A stretch of 64,000 nt of DNA. It comes from Paragonimus skrjabini miyazakii. Lineage: Eukaryota; Platyhelminthes; Trematoda; Plagiorchiida; Troglotrematidae. Shown here one piece after another: positions 13,076 through 25,999 of this stretch. A model generated the notes under the pieces. The model was given only the letters and a program-made list of their open reading frames with translations. It was not told where the DNA came from and ran no database searches. Location: assembly GCA_014338405.1 (NCBI GenBank), contig JTDE01000221.1:213372-277371 (forward strand). The letters run 5' to 3'. The first letter of the stretch is position 1. Each line of letters begins with the position of its first letter. The position numbers and the translations under genes are program-made.

Positions 13076-13443
13076 GATCGGAGATCTCGACCTGTCTAGG
13101 AAGTCCTAATCGCGGGGTTATCGACTGGAGCTAACAGACAGTAACTGTGTCTCCATTTCGAGACGATCGGACAACCTGATCATTATTCACAAGCGAAAGT
13201 GGTTGAGCGTTCACATATGATAATTCAGTCCTGCCTAACCTGAGGTCAGTGGCGCAGTGGTAAACACGGTTGCCTCATGAACAGCATGTCCGTGGTTCTA
13301 GTCCCGGCAGCGGCGATGATACGCATTACTGACGAGCTCTAATGAGAGCGAAACTCGAATCTAGTGCTTCTGCTGTTCGAAAGGGGCCGATTGGATAGTC
13401 TATGGGAATGCGACAGCTGCGATCAATTGTGGGTGATGTTCAA
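13076..13443 (+). mobile_element. tRNA-derived SINE-like repeat, copy A
   Basis: About 370 bp, aligning over its length with 46660-47032 and 33240-33603. The middle is tRNA-like: an A box TGGCGCAGTGGT at 13250-13261 and a B box GGTTCTAGTCC at 13294-13304, with the 33-bp spacing of an RNA polymerase III internal promoter. Shared blocks lie upstream (CTAACAGACAGTAACT, CAACCTGATCATTA) and downstream (ACTGACGAGCTCTAATG, AAAGGGGCCGA, GGGTGATGTTCAA). The 170 bp shared upstream of the tRNA part is unusual for a SINE, whose transcript would normally begin at the tRNA head. This may therefore be a composite repeat. Confidence 0.75.
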
Positions 13444-16400
13444 CTTGACAATTAAAATCCTTGATAGTTCTCGCAACACAGATGACCGGTTCAAGTAATT
13501 AGTCAACTGAGTCTTATACATTAAGGATTTCGTCATTAGATGATAATTATCGTATGGCAACAACCATCTGCAAACGTTTTTCTTTGGACCCTTGAGGCAG
13601 TAATTGGTTAAAGACGTCGATGCAGTGAATTACTTGTGTGCGTCACATTAGCTAAAGATTCACAAAAGATATTGAAGACATATCGCAGTTGTGTCATAAC
13701 TTACAGTAGACTCACTTACAGTTTCAATCATGACTCAGATACATATCCTGTGAGCCAAAGGCTCAACCGTGTGGTTACGGAATCACCGACTGCGTGAGGA
13801 CTGTAATTAATCTGGACTCATTGTCAGCCGTATCACAAAGCGTAACTGTTTGGCTTCAAAATCACATTCAGTAGACCACTTGGAACTTACAAATAGCAAT
13901 TATGTGATACTGCGACGAAAACATTGAGGAGAGACTCCAGATTGCTTCCAACGAAGTGAGCCACCAATCAAGTCTGCAGTGAAATGCGTTTTCTACAGTG
14001 AAAACGATAAATTTAAACTAAGAGTAAGGTGACAGTTAGATGTGAGTGTCCTAGATTAGTTAAACTGTAAACATCATCGTTAAAAATTCACAGACATTCA
14101 TTCACTAATATTTAATGTACACCAACGCATTTGAGTGCAATTTCTGTGAATATACGTTACCTTGAAAAAACTCCAACTATATTCTGAAGCGCGGTTTGCA
14201 GACAAAGTAACCAAAGACACAAAAAATTACGGTTCACTTTATATTTTCATAGGTAAGATATAGAATACCAACTTGTTTGGCTATGATAGTTGTTTAGATT
14301 TACTGCAGTAAGTATACGGCAATGATTCAATCATCCAATTTGTCCATTAAGGCTAAGTATTAATACACTAAATAACTCGTCGCTTTCCTATCTGTGGACA
14401 GGTATCTTCTTCTTAAAGGTGCCTTCCGTGGAAGAACACATAACACTCTGTTAATATATACGTTATTGCTAATACTTATTGAAGTAGGTTGATTATTTAA
14501 GAAGAGACCCGAATATGAAACAATCGTTTTCCCGAATACAGAAATTCTTGGCTGTAGTCAAGAGTTAAGAAGTCACATGAGGATCACAGGATTTTCACAT
14601 ATGAACTCAACAACTCACCATCCTCTTTGTGTCATATTGAATTAAGCAAGTAATTACATAGATCACGTGCTCCGGCGTAAGTTTTCAAGCTATCACCATA
14701 AAATCTTTGTCATCAGTACATAGCCTTAAGACTGTAACTGATAAGTTGTTTGCTATAATTTCAACTTAGAGCAGATCTGGTTGTAGAAAACCGAACCTGT
14801 TAAGTGGCTTAGTCAAAATGTGATATTCCTGATCTCCTATCCTATCCTCGTTGTTCATCTAGTTGAGCGCTTGCAGCTAAAGACTTGCCACTCCCGTAGC
14901 TTGTATTCAGACCAACGGACACTGAGACGGTGCTGCTTTAATTAATTCTGTACTGTTGTTGGTACCCGGTGAAAAAAGCGGTAACGGTATACAAGTGAAT
15001 AGTGTTCTCACAGTCATAACAATGCTATAAAAAGGGACAACAGAGATGGATGGCAGAAATTGACCGCACGGTAGTGGGGTTTCTTATGTTTTAATTTGAA
15101 ATGCTTTTACCACAAACAGTACAGGAGACCGTCATCTTTGAACCACAGCATGCAATGCCCATTTTGAAATTGTTTGCAAATGTTGGAAGCACCTCATTAA
15201 TCTCGCGTGTAACACGCTGTCTCATATTTTGTTCAAGCAGGTACACGGTTGGTCAGGATAGATGACTACCCTCATGACAAGTTCTGCTTCTTTCAAGAAG
15301 AAACACATAAAGGTTGTGCCGTGCGTCCCAGTTATCTAAATTGTGGCCAGATTCTATTTGAGAACAGATAATTTTCAAAATATTTCGATTAATACCTTCG
15401 CTAATTTTAAAGCGTGTACGTTTAACTGTATAATACTTGTGGCAAAACTCCCAGCGACTGCAAAATTATCGCATCCAATTCAACTGGAACAATGAGGGAT
15501 GCAGATGTAAAAACGTTGTAGTCCTTCAATAATTTCAACGAAATACTTAGAAGATGGACATTAGTCCGTCAGTACCAAGTAACTCAAAACACGAAACCGT
15601 TTAAGTCATCTTATGCGGGAAGCATGAACAAAGAAATTCGTCTCATACATCAAACAATGTTTCTCGAATAACGTTCACTACAGCTTTGGCACATAGCAGA
15701 TGAAAGCTTACAACCCGTTGTTCTAGAAGGAACAACATAGGATTGAGTCAATGTATCTCGATGGTCTCATAACAGTTTTACGACCTATGGGTTGTGATGA
15801 AGCAACATGATGGAGATGACTCAGGTCAACGCCAGATTGTGACCAGTTGGAAAGATGTGTCATGCGATTCGTGAAGCAGAGGAAAGCTTACCATTAACTG
15901 AGAGAGTTTTTTTAAGCCTATTGGGGTACAGGTTCTTCCATTTGTGAGGTCAGTAACCCATTATTTCAGTATAGGTGACTTTTTCAACTGGTACGTCAGA
16001 ACTGGCATACATAATGTTAGATTGCATCAATAGGTTGACCTTCGTCGATTGGTCTGATTGCCTGATTAACTACCCACAATTTGGTGGCATTGTACACCTA
16101 GTTCAGCGAAGAGACAATTCACTGGGTTGTCTGCAAAATCTCAACGTCCTGTGCACATGGTAGTCCAACATATATTGATTTATTGGCAACCTCATCATTT
16201 CTACGGCTCTTCGGTTTAGATCTGTTTTGACGTTCGGGGTACTGGTTCCTCCTGAATGATGTCACAAGCATTTCTGTTTCGTGCCTAACGTTCTCTAGTG
16301 TACGGATGTGGCGGACACTGGTGGGCATTGTTTTCAATGTACTACTCGTATTCCACAAGGGTTTGAATTAGCGACATCAATATATTGACCAAATCACTTT

Positions 16401-16945
16401 GGCTTCTGGTAAGTTCCGTGCTTTATTTATACATCGTCAAGATGACGTTCAGGAGAATACGTTTGAGACGTAAGACAACTTTGTCACTAATAATAATAAT
16501 AACAATAAATAACTGTAATAGGAGGAAACTCATTGAAATAGAGCAATAACATAGACGTGGCTGGTTATCATGACGATCACCTTACAGGAACATAATAGTG
16601 GTAGTATCGTCACTTGATACTCTGAACTACCTCCGGCCAAGCTTTCATGAGGCAACCGTGATGATCACTGTTTTATCGGTCTCAAATTAAGCACGACCAC
16701 ACCGTAATATGCAAACGCTCGGCAAGATTCGTTTCCAGAAAAGTCTTTTGTCGAGTCAGTGTTTTGGAATTGTACATCTACAAGGTCACTTCTATCTTTT
16801 TCTGTTACGATCGAGGTACATTCACCCTCTCGAGCCTGCTACCATTTTGATTAAATTCACGTAATATCCAATAAAGGCGATGGTACTAGTATCCTTGGAA
16901 GTAGTAAGAAAAATGCAGCAAAAATTTTGTGGCTGATATAATTTT

Positions 16946-17306
16946 CGCGCGAAAATTCCCAGTGTAGTCATGACAAATACTGTGTAGCGAACAAGCTCGT
17001 CTTCAGTGATTCATCATCAGACTAAATACATCACATTTATATCACGAACCCTGTGCACACAGAAACGTTTCGTTCAGGCGTTGGATCTGCCATGACCAAC
17101 CCCACACCTTGTTAACCTGTCAAGATCCACGGTTCAAGTGGGTACTTGATTGCAGCGTGACATTGAACTGATTGATCTGATGAACTACCCGTTCCCCATT
17201 CACCCCCTTTAATGATTCCCCTGTAAAATTTGTGATATAAACGTGATGTATTTAGCCTGATGATGAATCACTGAAAACGAGCTTGTTCGCTACACAGTAT
17301 TTTTTA
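16946..17306. mobile_element. Foldback derivative of a Penelope-like element, with target duplication
   Basis: Two 69-bp arms, 16977-17045 and 17232-17300, are inverted copies of each other with only about three mismatches. Each matches the 3' end of the Penelope-like element at 29102-29165 (GTGTAGCGAACAAGCTCG ... TTCATCATCAG). The centre (17067-17130, CGTTTCGTTCAGGCGTTGG, GCCATGACCAACCCCACACC) matches the reverse complement of that element's C-terminal coding end. The whole is bounded by a perfect 12-bp direct repeat TGATATAATTTT at 16934-16945 and 17307-17318, a convincing target-site duplication. This is therefore an inserted unit made of element ends joined head to head. Confidence 0.8.
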
Positions 17307-20300
17307 TGATATAATTTTAATGTGCGTAATTTCTAGACTCACTACGTACTAGTTACTTACATGAGCTTACGGGATGGAAAAAGACTATCTTAACTTGCCT
17401 GTAAATACTACGGCTAACAAGTGGCTATTTTTACTTGCAACCTCAAGGGGCAAAACAGACAGCGTCCGAACTGGTTGAGAATATTAAACTCAATGTTTTC
17501 TCAAAAAGTTGAATAGAAATAACTTGAAGGTTGAATGCTAGCTTTATACATGTAGTCAACTCCTATTAAAATTCATGCAATACGTTTGGATCATTTTGGT
17601 TTACATCCACTTCAAAACTACAGTTGTTAGATGTTCTCAAGCAGAGTGCGAAAAAGTTTTTAGAAGTGAACCCTTTCCTAAAAATGAGAGTAATTTCGAC
17701 ATGGCACTACTTTACATTCACATTCGCGTCAGATGATCCACACTGTTCAAAAAATCAGAGAATTTAAATTCGCAGTTTGCACTGAGTCTTAAACTGTAAG
17801 CGTATATTTGAAGTTAGTCTCAAAATGCGTTTCATGAAATAGAACGCGAAAGGTTTCAACGTGTGTTTTCTAGTGAATTTGGCAGGAATGTAATTCACAT
17901 GTGAAAAAGCTTGAAACTCATATTTTAACCGATTCCAGCGCTGTCTTTTATGTGACAGTGAATACCAATAAAAATGACAAAGAAAGAGAACTGCACGGAA
18001 AAAGCATCTGAACCCTCAGTCTGTGGAAAGGTGATCAACATATCTCTGAGAAGAAAACAGTGAACTGCTTCACGGAAAATTCGTGCGTCCGAAATGAATG
18101 AGAATTATACAGTAACACTATGTGTAATGATGTCAAGGAAAGTTGGTAACTTTCTTGATCAGGCAGTAAAACGCACATAGCTCAAATTCAGTTGCAAGCT
18201 TCTTCATAAATGGGAGTCAGTTGGTCAGATTATTTAATTACCCACGAGAACTGGGCACGAATTTAACAGTGTTTAAAATAGTGGACAAATGTAAACTTAT
18301 TCGAAAAGTGAACTGCAATTAATTCACTTCGTAATCCATTTTCAGTGACTCACATTTGTAAGACGCAAACTGAACTGCCGCAAGTCTTTGGACAGTAACT
18401 TTACGTTAACGGTAGCAGAAGAGGGAGTCGTTCAAGAAAAGGGTTGTTCTGTTTTGTTGTCACATAGTAGAAATTTAGTCGAATGGTATTTCACGAATAG
18501 TTTCGAGGAAAGTTGGATTAGTGACAAGCCCACAAAGGATCCACAGTCAAAGGCACAACGAAAAATAAAAAGTTAATCCAGATGGATACCACAAACTTCA
18601 AAATAAACTATCACAAACTAAACGTAGCACTTTATTTTTTATATGGCACTTAAAAATATTCCTTGACTTCTTAGTTTAATGTCGATGTTTAGTTTTTATG
18701 CTAGCTCTGACGAGACTAGTACAAAAACACACAAAACCACAAAACCACAAAAAACGCACAAAACCAGTCAACCAATGTCTCAAGTTTGTAGATAGCATCT
18801 TCCCAGGTTTATAAAGTCATGTCCCAACTTGCTTGTTGGCACTAATAATTTTGTTTTATTTCTTCAACAATATTGACACCGTCTGCAGTGATTATTTGAT
18901 GGACTGCACTTTATTAAGCTTGAGTTAGTTGTATTGAAGTATATAATATTCATGGGAATACTGACGGTGTACAACAGACACTGTGCTTTTCAATATATAT
19001 ATATATATATACTTTCCACAAAATATAGGAGTGGTTCTAAAACAACCGCTATTGTATTATTATTTGTTAGTATGAATAAATATTTACATTTCCAAGAATT
19101 ACACTTAAGTTTGGTTTATGCGATAACGCAAGATAACCAATGAATTTAACAGTATTGGACACCTTGAGGGAGAGATTGTTGGATTATTCATGTTACGATT
19201 CATACTTCAGAATACATTCCTTTGTACATTCTATTGCACTGATTTTGGCTTCAGGTTTTTCGGCAAGCTTATTCTATTTTAGAATTTTGCTCACCCATGC
19301 TGTCAAGTTTTGAACATTTTCTGGCTTTTTACTGCAATGTTCGAATACATGAACCATCAGAATCTGTTCAAGTCTATGAAGACTAGTCAGCAAATATCAG
19401 ACGTTATTGAACACTCAGTAAACTACCCGAGCTATTACTGTCAAAATGATAACAACCTGTTTTGAACTATCTTCTCTTGAAGTAGAAGTCACAAAAGAGA
19501 AGAAAAAAGCGTAAGCTTATACGACGTATCCATTAATTATTGCTCCTTTATCAGCATTGGAGTGAACAATGCGAAACCGAATTGTACTATATTCGGCTAA
19601 GAGGGTATACTACTGAGATCGGGTATTTCAATAGCTAATTCAGCCCTACGAATGATGATCGATTGGATGGGCAGGTTGCTAGAGCCTCTCGGATATAGAT
19701 AGGCTTGTAGTATTTAACCGCTATCCAACAGAAAGTCCCAGACAATACATATGAACACAACAGATATCCAGTACGCAGGTACTGTGGTCTATTAATGCTA
19801 TTAGTAAGACAGTTCAGGAGAATTGTACCAAGTTGGTTAAAACTTATATTACTAGTCAGTACCTCAGATGTGAAGTTACGTTTCATGGGAGAAGTATATA
19901 GAAATATTAACAGAGTTTGTCATTCGTAGTTCAGTGAAACCGGTTCAAGTAGTATCTGTAACAGTAGTCAATGACCTTGGCTAAAACACTGTTACTATAC
20001 CTCCGCTACGAAGATGAGATATTAATTACAGGACAAAAGGGCACAGAAAATGTTTTGCGACTTGTTTCAGTCGGGTTCATCCAAGTATACTACTCAACTT
20101 TGGATCGTAACTACTTGAACACACGATATCACTCAGTGAAACGACACTCTTCGGGTGTAGTGGTAGTTTAGTAATGAAATCCGTCCACCAAAATCACATT
20201 TGGAGCAGACTAATTCTAAGCGTCAGCATTTTTCATTTCTTTACATTCAAAGTAACTGTGTGATGAAAATGTTGTTCAAGAAAGCTCCTCAACCGCGTAC

Positions 20301-21085
20301 TTCAGACAAGCTCGAACCAGTATATTCGTTGCACATCGACATCTTTGAATATCCTAGTAATGTTATACGGAAGGACTTGAAATCTCATACCATCAGCAAG
20401 GTGTCAAGCAATATGTGAAGGATGAACGCCTGTACTAGGGTGCGCTTTCAAAGAGGCCACATCGATGCCACGCTGTTTAGACGATTAGGCTATACATTGT
20501 AAAGTGCGCAATGCGCAAGTGAGCCGGTTCTTATTTGTTATAACTGTGGTTCCAAAGCCTGCAAGTAAGGATACATTATGACTTTCCGCAAAGTCACATT
20601 CCATTTACCCAATTAGTTATCTGTTCCCGGCCATCTTAATAAGTAATACAATAGGAAAACTGCATTGTGGAATAGCTGAGCGCACTGTAAGATGGGTCGG
20701 ACGCCTCCTTGCCCACTTATCGTGCTACTCTGACAATCAACAAGGAGTCGACAGACAGCTTTGTCCGTTGCACGTCACCATCAAAGAGTAATGTGCCAAC
20801 CTTATCTAGGCTTCCTGGATCCCCGGCAAAACAAATATCAATCGTTTACTAGGCCTTACAGCGGTCTCTCTCATCAAAAGACTGCCTCCACTCCTTTTAA
20901 GCAAAGTACTATTGTCATGGTCGTAAACTTGGTCTGGCCTGATTCATGTTTTAATCTGGTTTTTCACCTTGATAAACGATTCGGTTTTACTATACAAGCA
21001 AAGTCCACTGCAGTATGCATCTGTACGTGTACCTGCAGTGTTAGTCTAAATTTGTGCAAATCCAATATTTGCACTGTTGGAGAGC

Positions 21086-21140
21086 AGTATAGCGGGAAAT
21101 CGAAATCAGCACGACGTACGCCTTCTCGCTTCTGTTAAAA
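21086..21140 (+). repeat. 5' LTR of a gypsy-type element, internally deleted
   Basis: The start AGTATAGCGGGAAATCG and the block AATCAGCACGA match the start of the 3' LTR at 22645. The end CGCCTTCTCGCTT..CTGTTA matches its last 25 bases. About 192 bp present in the 3' LTR are missing here, and the junction falls exactly at a CGCC shared by both sides. The LTR is followed at once by a primer-binding-site-like TGG. Confidence 0.7.
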
Positions 21141-21141
21141 T

Positions 21142-21159
21142 TGGCGACCCTGCCAGGAT
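21142..21159 (+). promoter_or_regulatory. Primer binding site of the LTR element
   Basis: TGGCGACCCTGCCAGGAT begins with TGG, complementary to the CCA end of a tRNA, one or two bases after the end of the 5' LTR, as expected for a gypsy-type element. The tRNA used is not identified. Confidence 0.6.
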
Positions 21160-21601
21160 GGTTTCCGTCAGCTTGTGTCGACGTGACCAACTGATGTTTA
21201 TACCATTTCCATCACCTGGTTACCACAAGTCGGTTTGATCGGGCATTTCTGGGTCCGCACGTTGCGGTCATACACGCAGTACACGTACGCCTACACACAA
21301 AGCAACCTCTGCGCACGCACTCAATGTTCTGTGACACCACTAGCACTGGCCGGTTCATGTAGACTTTGGAACACTGGGGACAGTGTTCATTTGAAGCGGT
21401 GCATTGTAACGCACCGTGCTGCCGTGTTGGCGCCACTTTTGTCTTCGATTGTGTAAGTCGTGTTCATGTCTTACTGGGCCTTTGGCTCACGCTTGTTTCT
21501 TTTGTCTCCTTTCACAGGACTGTCGCTGGAACCCTTACTTCAGAAGAACGCTGTCCCCCGGTGTCTCCACGTTGCTCAAAGTTGGTTTATGAGTGTAACG
21601 G

Positions 21602-22654
21602 GTACACGGAGCCAGAGCGTCTGGCCTGCCTGTGTGTGCTAGGTTTAAGAACCCAATTCCGCACTACAGAGCACCGTTACAACCAGTACAGACTGGATAC
21701 CCAAATGAAATCATTGGCGTCGACCTAATGGGACCGCTACCTGAGACACGCCAGGGGAAGAAGTACATCCTCATAATAATAGATCACTTCACAAAATGGG
21801 CTGAAGTTCTACCGTTGTCGGCGATTGATGCCCCTTCGGTTTCCAAAGCGATTTTTAACAAGTGGATCTGCAATTGGGGTGCCCCGGGACAGTTACATTC
21901 AGATAAAGGTTCCAAATTTGAGAGTGCCACTTTGCATGAACTGTATAGGCTCATGAAAATAGACAAAACACAAACAACCTCTTATCACCCGGAAGGAAAC
22001 GGACTAGTCGATCTCACCAACCGCACGCTGAAGGGCTTGATGAAAGCACTTGTAGAAGATGTCCAACAATGGGATGATGCGCTCCCACAGTGCTTGGTGG
22101 CGTATCGGAGCACTGTTCACTCTTCCACCAACCAAATGCCGAGTTTTATGTGGACTGGTAGAGAGCTTCGACTCCCATCGGACTTGCAGACACCTTATCT
22201 TGGGAGGCTGCCTCTTCTAACCACCGAATACGTCATATCCCTGCGGGACACCATTGTCAGAAGTCACGAATTGGCTCGCCGGCATTTAAATGCAGCCCGA
22301 TGACGTCAAAAAGAATACTATGATAAGAAAGCTCATGGAGCTCCTTTGCCAGTTGGAGCGAAAGTCCATCTACATACAGACGTCTCATCCTCCGGAGTAC
22401 CTGCTAAACTACATCGCGAATGGAGAGGTCCTTTTGTTGTCGAACGAGTGCTCAGTGATGCATTGTGTTACATTCGAAGCACGGATAGGTGTCGAAAGCC
22501 CATGGTCGTAGACTTCAATCGACTAAAACCGGTCGAGATTTCAACGGAAACAGAGGAGTCAGAGGAGGTATCAGAAACAGAAGCAGAGGTAGAGATCTCG
22601 AACGATGTACCAGGGGCACTTGGACGGAGCCTGATTAACGAGGGTGTAGTATAG
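21602..22654 (+). pseudogene. Gypsy-type integrase (C-terminal part of pol), broken
   Basis: The frame begins inside the integrase zinc finger (VCARFKNPIPHYRAPLQP). It continues through the core with GVDLMGPLPETRQGKKY (first Asp) and QLHSDKGSKFES (second Asp) to SYHPEGNGLVDLTNRTLKG. There the family's catalytic glutamate (GLVERxNRTL) is replaced by aspartate. A TGA at 22301-22303 interrupts the frame, which then continues in phase through the GPY/F module (REWRGPFVVERV ... VVDFNRLKP) and an acidic tail to a TAG lying inside the 3' LTR. The stop, the E-to-D change and the loss of gag, protease and reverse transcriptase upstream show the element cannot move by itself. In an intact element this protein inserts the cDNA into the genome. 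Confidence 0.9.
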
Positions 22655-22895
22655 CGGGAAATCGAAATCAGCACGAAGTGCGCCATTTTGTTTCGGTCGT
22701 CTTACCTGCTCCTTTTCCATTTCTTACAGAGCATACTGTCAACGTCGTGCCAATTGATCAAACACTAGAAGACTCCCGTGAAAGAGACTAATCAGTAGGT
22801 ATCCTTTCATTCCCTAATCTATATGTCAGATCTCAAGTATTACATAAACATTCCTACCCGAACTCTGTCTTCCGCCTTCTCGCTTGCCTGTTACA
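22645..22895 (+). repeat. 3' LTR of the gypsy-type element
   Basis: The repeat starts TGTAGTATAGCGGG directly after a purine run (AACGAGGG) that fits a polypurine tract, and ends CTGTTACA, giving TG...CA ends over 251 bp. Its ends match the short 5' copy at 21086-21140. Possible 5-bp flanking duplication: AGAGC before the 5' LTR and ATAGC after this one, one mismatch. Confidence 0.7.
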
Positions 22896-25800
22896 ATAGC
22901 TTGACTTTGTAGTAGAAACGCAGTTAATTGTAATATGCACTTTTGAAGATGTAGCGAAATGTTGCAGAATACAGAGTACAAGTTTTTATCTTCGCCCTTC
23001 TTTCTGAAAAAAAGTCAAATTTATTGCACCTGAGCAAGGCAATTGTTCGAAATCTCATTGATAGATTTACTTACATAAAAGCATAAGATGTAGACTGTAG
23101 GTAATAACTTTACCAGTTTTGTTGCAAGAAGTTCATCTCGAATTAAATCCTCTCAAACGCAGGTCACTTTGTAGACAGAACTGTTTCACAGTTGGGTTCT
23201 GTTCACACTTAAACGCACTGCCCAGCTGTGAGGTGACGACCGAATTGGTTGAGAGTTCGAGGATATTACACTGGCTCAGTCTCACAGGTCATCAACTGTG
23301 CACCTTTGATTGAATGTCGTTTCAGTATGTTTCACTGTTCGTTGTTAAAGTGATTGCAACCAGCAGCTCCTCTGTATTGGTCTTTCACTTAGTTCCGTTC
23401 ACTTTTCTTTGTACCTATGAAACATCCAGTGCAATTTTTTATCGACCAACACAGAGGCAGGAACACACAAGCAAAGATCTTTTACCCTTCTGTAACAATC
23501 TGCGAACGTATGAACCTATGAAGCAGTGATGGTTTCAACAGTGTATACAAACGGTCGACTCTAGTAGGACAATCTCAGAAAATATTGACGGTTATCCTAA
23601 TCATTATGAATCAGCTGTATAAGGTGTTTTCTTCTTAATGCATTGAGTTTATATTCTTTCCGTATTTTGTATACGGATGGCATTCAGATGCAATAGGGCC
23701 TGCACAACCTCACAGCGCTCTTCAAGATTTTGCTCGCACATAGCAGCCCACTCTGAATCGTCGTAAGTCGACAGTTTGTCTACCTAATGAGCCACTAAAC
23801 GGTGGCATCTGATTGTAACATCTCGATTTGAGAAGAACCGTTATAAAATAGTAGACAGTTTTCAGGTTCTAAGCAATCTGTTAAAGAGTATCGTGGTCTC
23901 CTGCAGATATAAAACGTATTTACAGGTAAATTGCAAAAATGTTCCTCTCTTTTTAACTCAAATTCCATTATTAGAGCAATAAATCCGAATTTCGGACGCG
24001 TTTAGAACCAGCCGACGTGAGGCAATTATTTGGCTGTTAGCAAATGGGTTCTAATTGACAGCAACTGCTCTTGTTTGCGATATTTGCTGATTACAGAACT
24101 AATTTGATAGCTAGAAATCAACAACAACAACAACACGAACACGCACAGATTTGCGCGCCATGTTCATTTTACTTCGACCCAATTCCATCTAGAAAGCATG
24201 CCCTCTGTGATCCGATTGCAAATGATATGTTTGTATGTGTGTTTATCTTTGGGTTAGAATGAGGTAGAAATGACTGAGACGTATCGGGTTTCTGGCATAT
24301 TTTTAACGATGAGACTGAAAGATAAAACTGACAGCTTCCAGTTCTGGTTCAGGCATTCATGCGTGTGGAAAGCTCACACACACGCACACGCTGGGAATAA
24401 CCAAAAATAAAGAAAAGACAAATACACAGACGAACAAACACGTCCAGACAGAGTTTCTGTATGAGAAGGAACTCATTCCGGCTTAACGTTGAAAATGCGG
24501 GGTGTTCTCTTGAACGATCTTGTCCAACAACTTCCACAGTTGAGGATGAGTAAGCTGGCAGTTTTGTACGACAGTACGTACTGGTTACGCATGAGGCTTA
24601 CACACCGCGGATCACGAGGAAAGCTGGTTAGTTGAGGGTGGCGATATATGTTCTGAGATGACATCTCATTTTCGTTCGTTTACCAGTCTTTCGGAAAATG
24701 ATAGATCCTCCTTCGAACAGGTGAAAAAAGCTGGTCCTTATAGACAACAGTGTCTGGATGTTTGCGGATTGGTATAACGTCTTACAAATGACTAGTTGTC
24801 GTGAATGTTTCTATTCAGTGAACAAACAACTCAACCAACCATCAGTTAATCAGGTGATAAAATAAACGTATACTTCTCATAAATGCGATAAAAAACAATG
24901 CGTCACACGATGATTCATACGATCGTGAAATGTGATTATCTAAAAAATAACCGTGCAAGACAAATTGTTTGGTTTGTAAGAAAATAAACCGTTAGTTCAT
25001 TATTTGTGCAATTATCTGTGGAGTTAGATGTAAGAGGAATTGACATCCTCATTTGGCAAGGGTTGTTAATTTAGCCCATCAATTTAGACGTAATAAATTA
25101 ATGTAGCTTTCTGTATTAGTAAGTAGTTGACACATGAGATTAAGTGCGTAGGAAACTCGAGCAATCAGTACTTATATGCATGTATATATGTATACTGTTG
25201 CTGAATTTTTTGATGTTAAACCATTTTTTAGTGTCACTGCTTTTAAGAGTGCATACTACTCTGTTTGAAAATACCTATCAACCCACGCCTGCTTAATATG
25301 GTCACAATACATATCTCAGTGATTTTCAACTTTCTGTCCTCAAGTAGTTAAATTGGTCATTTGGTTCTAGTTTGATTGTCGCGATCGTTATGTATGTTTG
25401 TCGTTTTTCACAGCATAGGTTGATCATTGATCTCATTTCATTCGCTGTCAGCATAACAGAGACGTCCGAAAAAACCAATTCAAGTTGTATTACGTAGATT
25501 ACATTAAATCAATTCCGATGGATTCCGCAGTTAAACGAGTTTTCTTAAGGGTTGATTTATGGAACAAGCCCTCACAACATCTCGTATAAGTAGACTGGTC
25601 TGAAGATAATGTACATATCACAAACGGCTTAATTACACCGGTATATGCCACTTTTAAACGTCCTGATAGGTGTATCTGAAAAGATTTAAACTCCGGTCAA
25701 AATTAAGTAATCCTTGACGTCACCAGAAAGAGCAATGCATTGATCGTTCCCCCACCTGCTAACTCCATTGCAACAGTGAAGAAAAAATCAAGCTCAAGGA

Positions 25801-25999
25801 GAAAAAGAGGAAGCGCCTAGTTACTAAAAAGAACTACGTTTATATTCACTCAACATCAGGATAATTACACCCTGTAATCAACCAGTCAAGCTAGAAACGA
25901 AAGTGAGACATCATCAAAAAGACAAATTTCTTTTACTGTCCCACGCCAATAAGTGCACTTACTTTGCAGAAAACTTGTCCAGACAAAAAAAGACAACAA
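22896..25999. other. Intronic non-coding stretch
   Basis: Only short frames without domain matches are present. (CAA)n occurs at 24119-24135, and a run of CA/CG-rich repeats near 24370-24395. Nothing else is recognised. Confidence 0.3.

Noticed and set aside
13240..13320. Functional tRNA gene
   Set aside because: A and B boxes are present, but no closed acceptor stem can be drawn and the same unit recurs with long shared flanks, so it is a SINE-like repeat.
19635..19886. Hydrophobic minus-strand frame as the missing sixth-segment otopetrin exon
   Set aside because: It contains GYLLCSYVLSGTFCWIAVKYY but lacks the PF-x-x-E pattern expected for that segment, would duplicate the start of the terminal exon, and has no suitable donor in phase 1.
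20540..20600. CYNCG motif as a gag zinc knuckle
   Set aside because: The histidine and fourth cysteine are missing, a stop follows immediately, and it lies outside the LTR boundaries.
20761..21138. 125-codon plus frame before the LTR element
   Set aside because: No retroelement or host domain is visible; it ends inside the 5' LTR and has no splice support.
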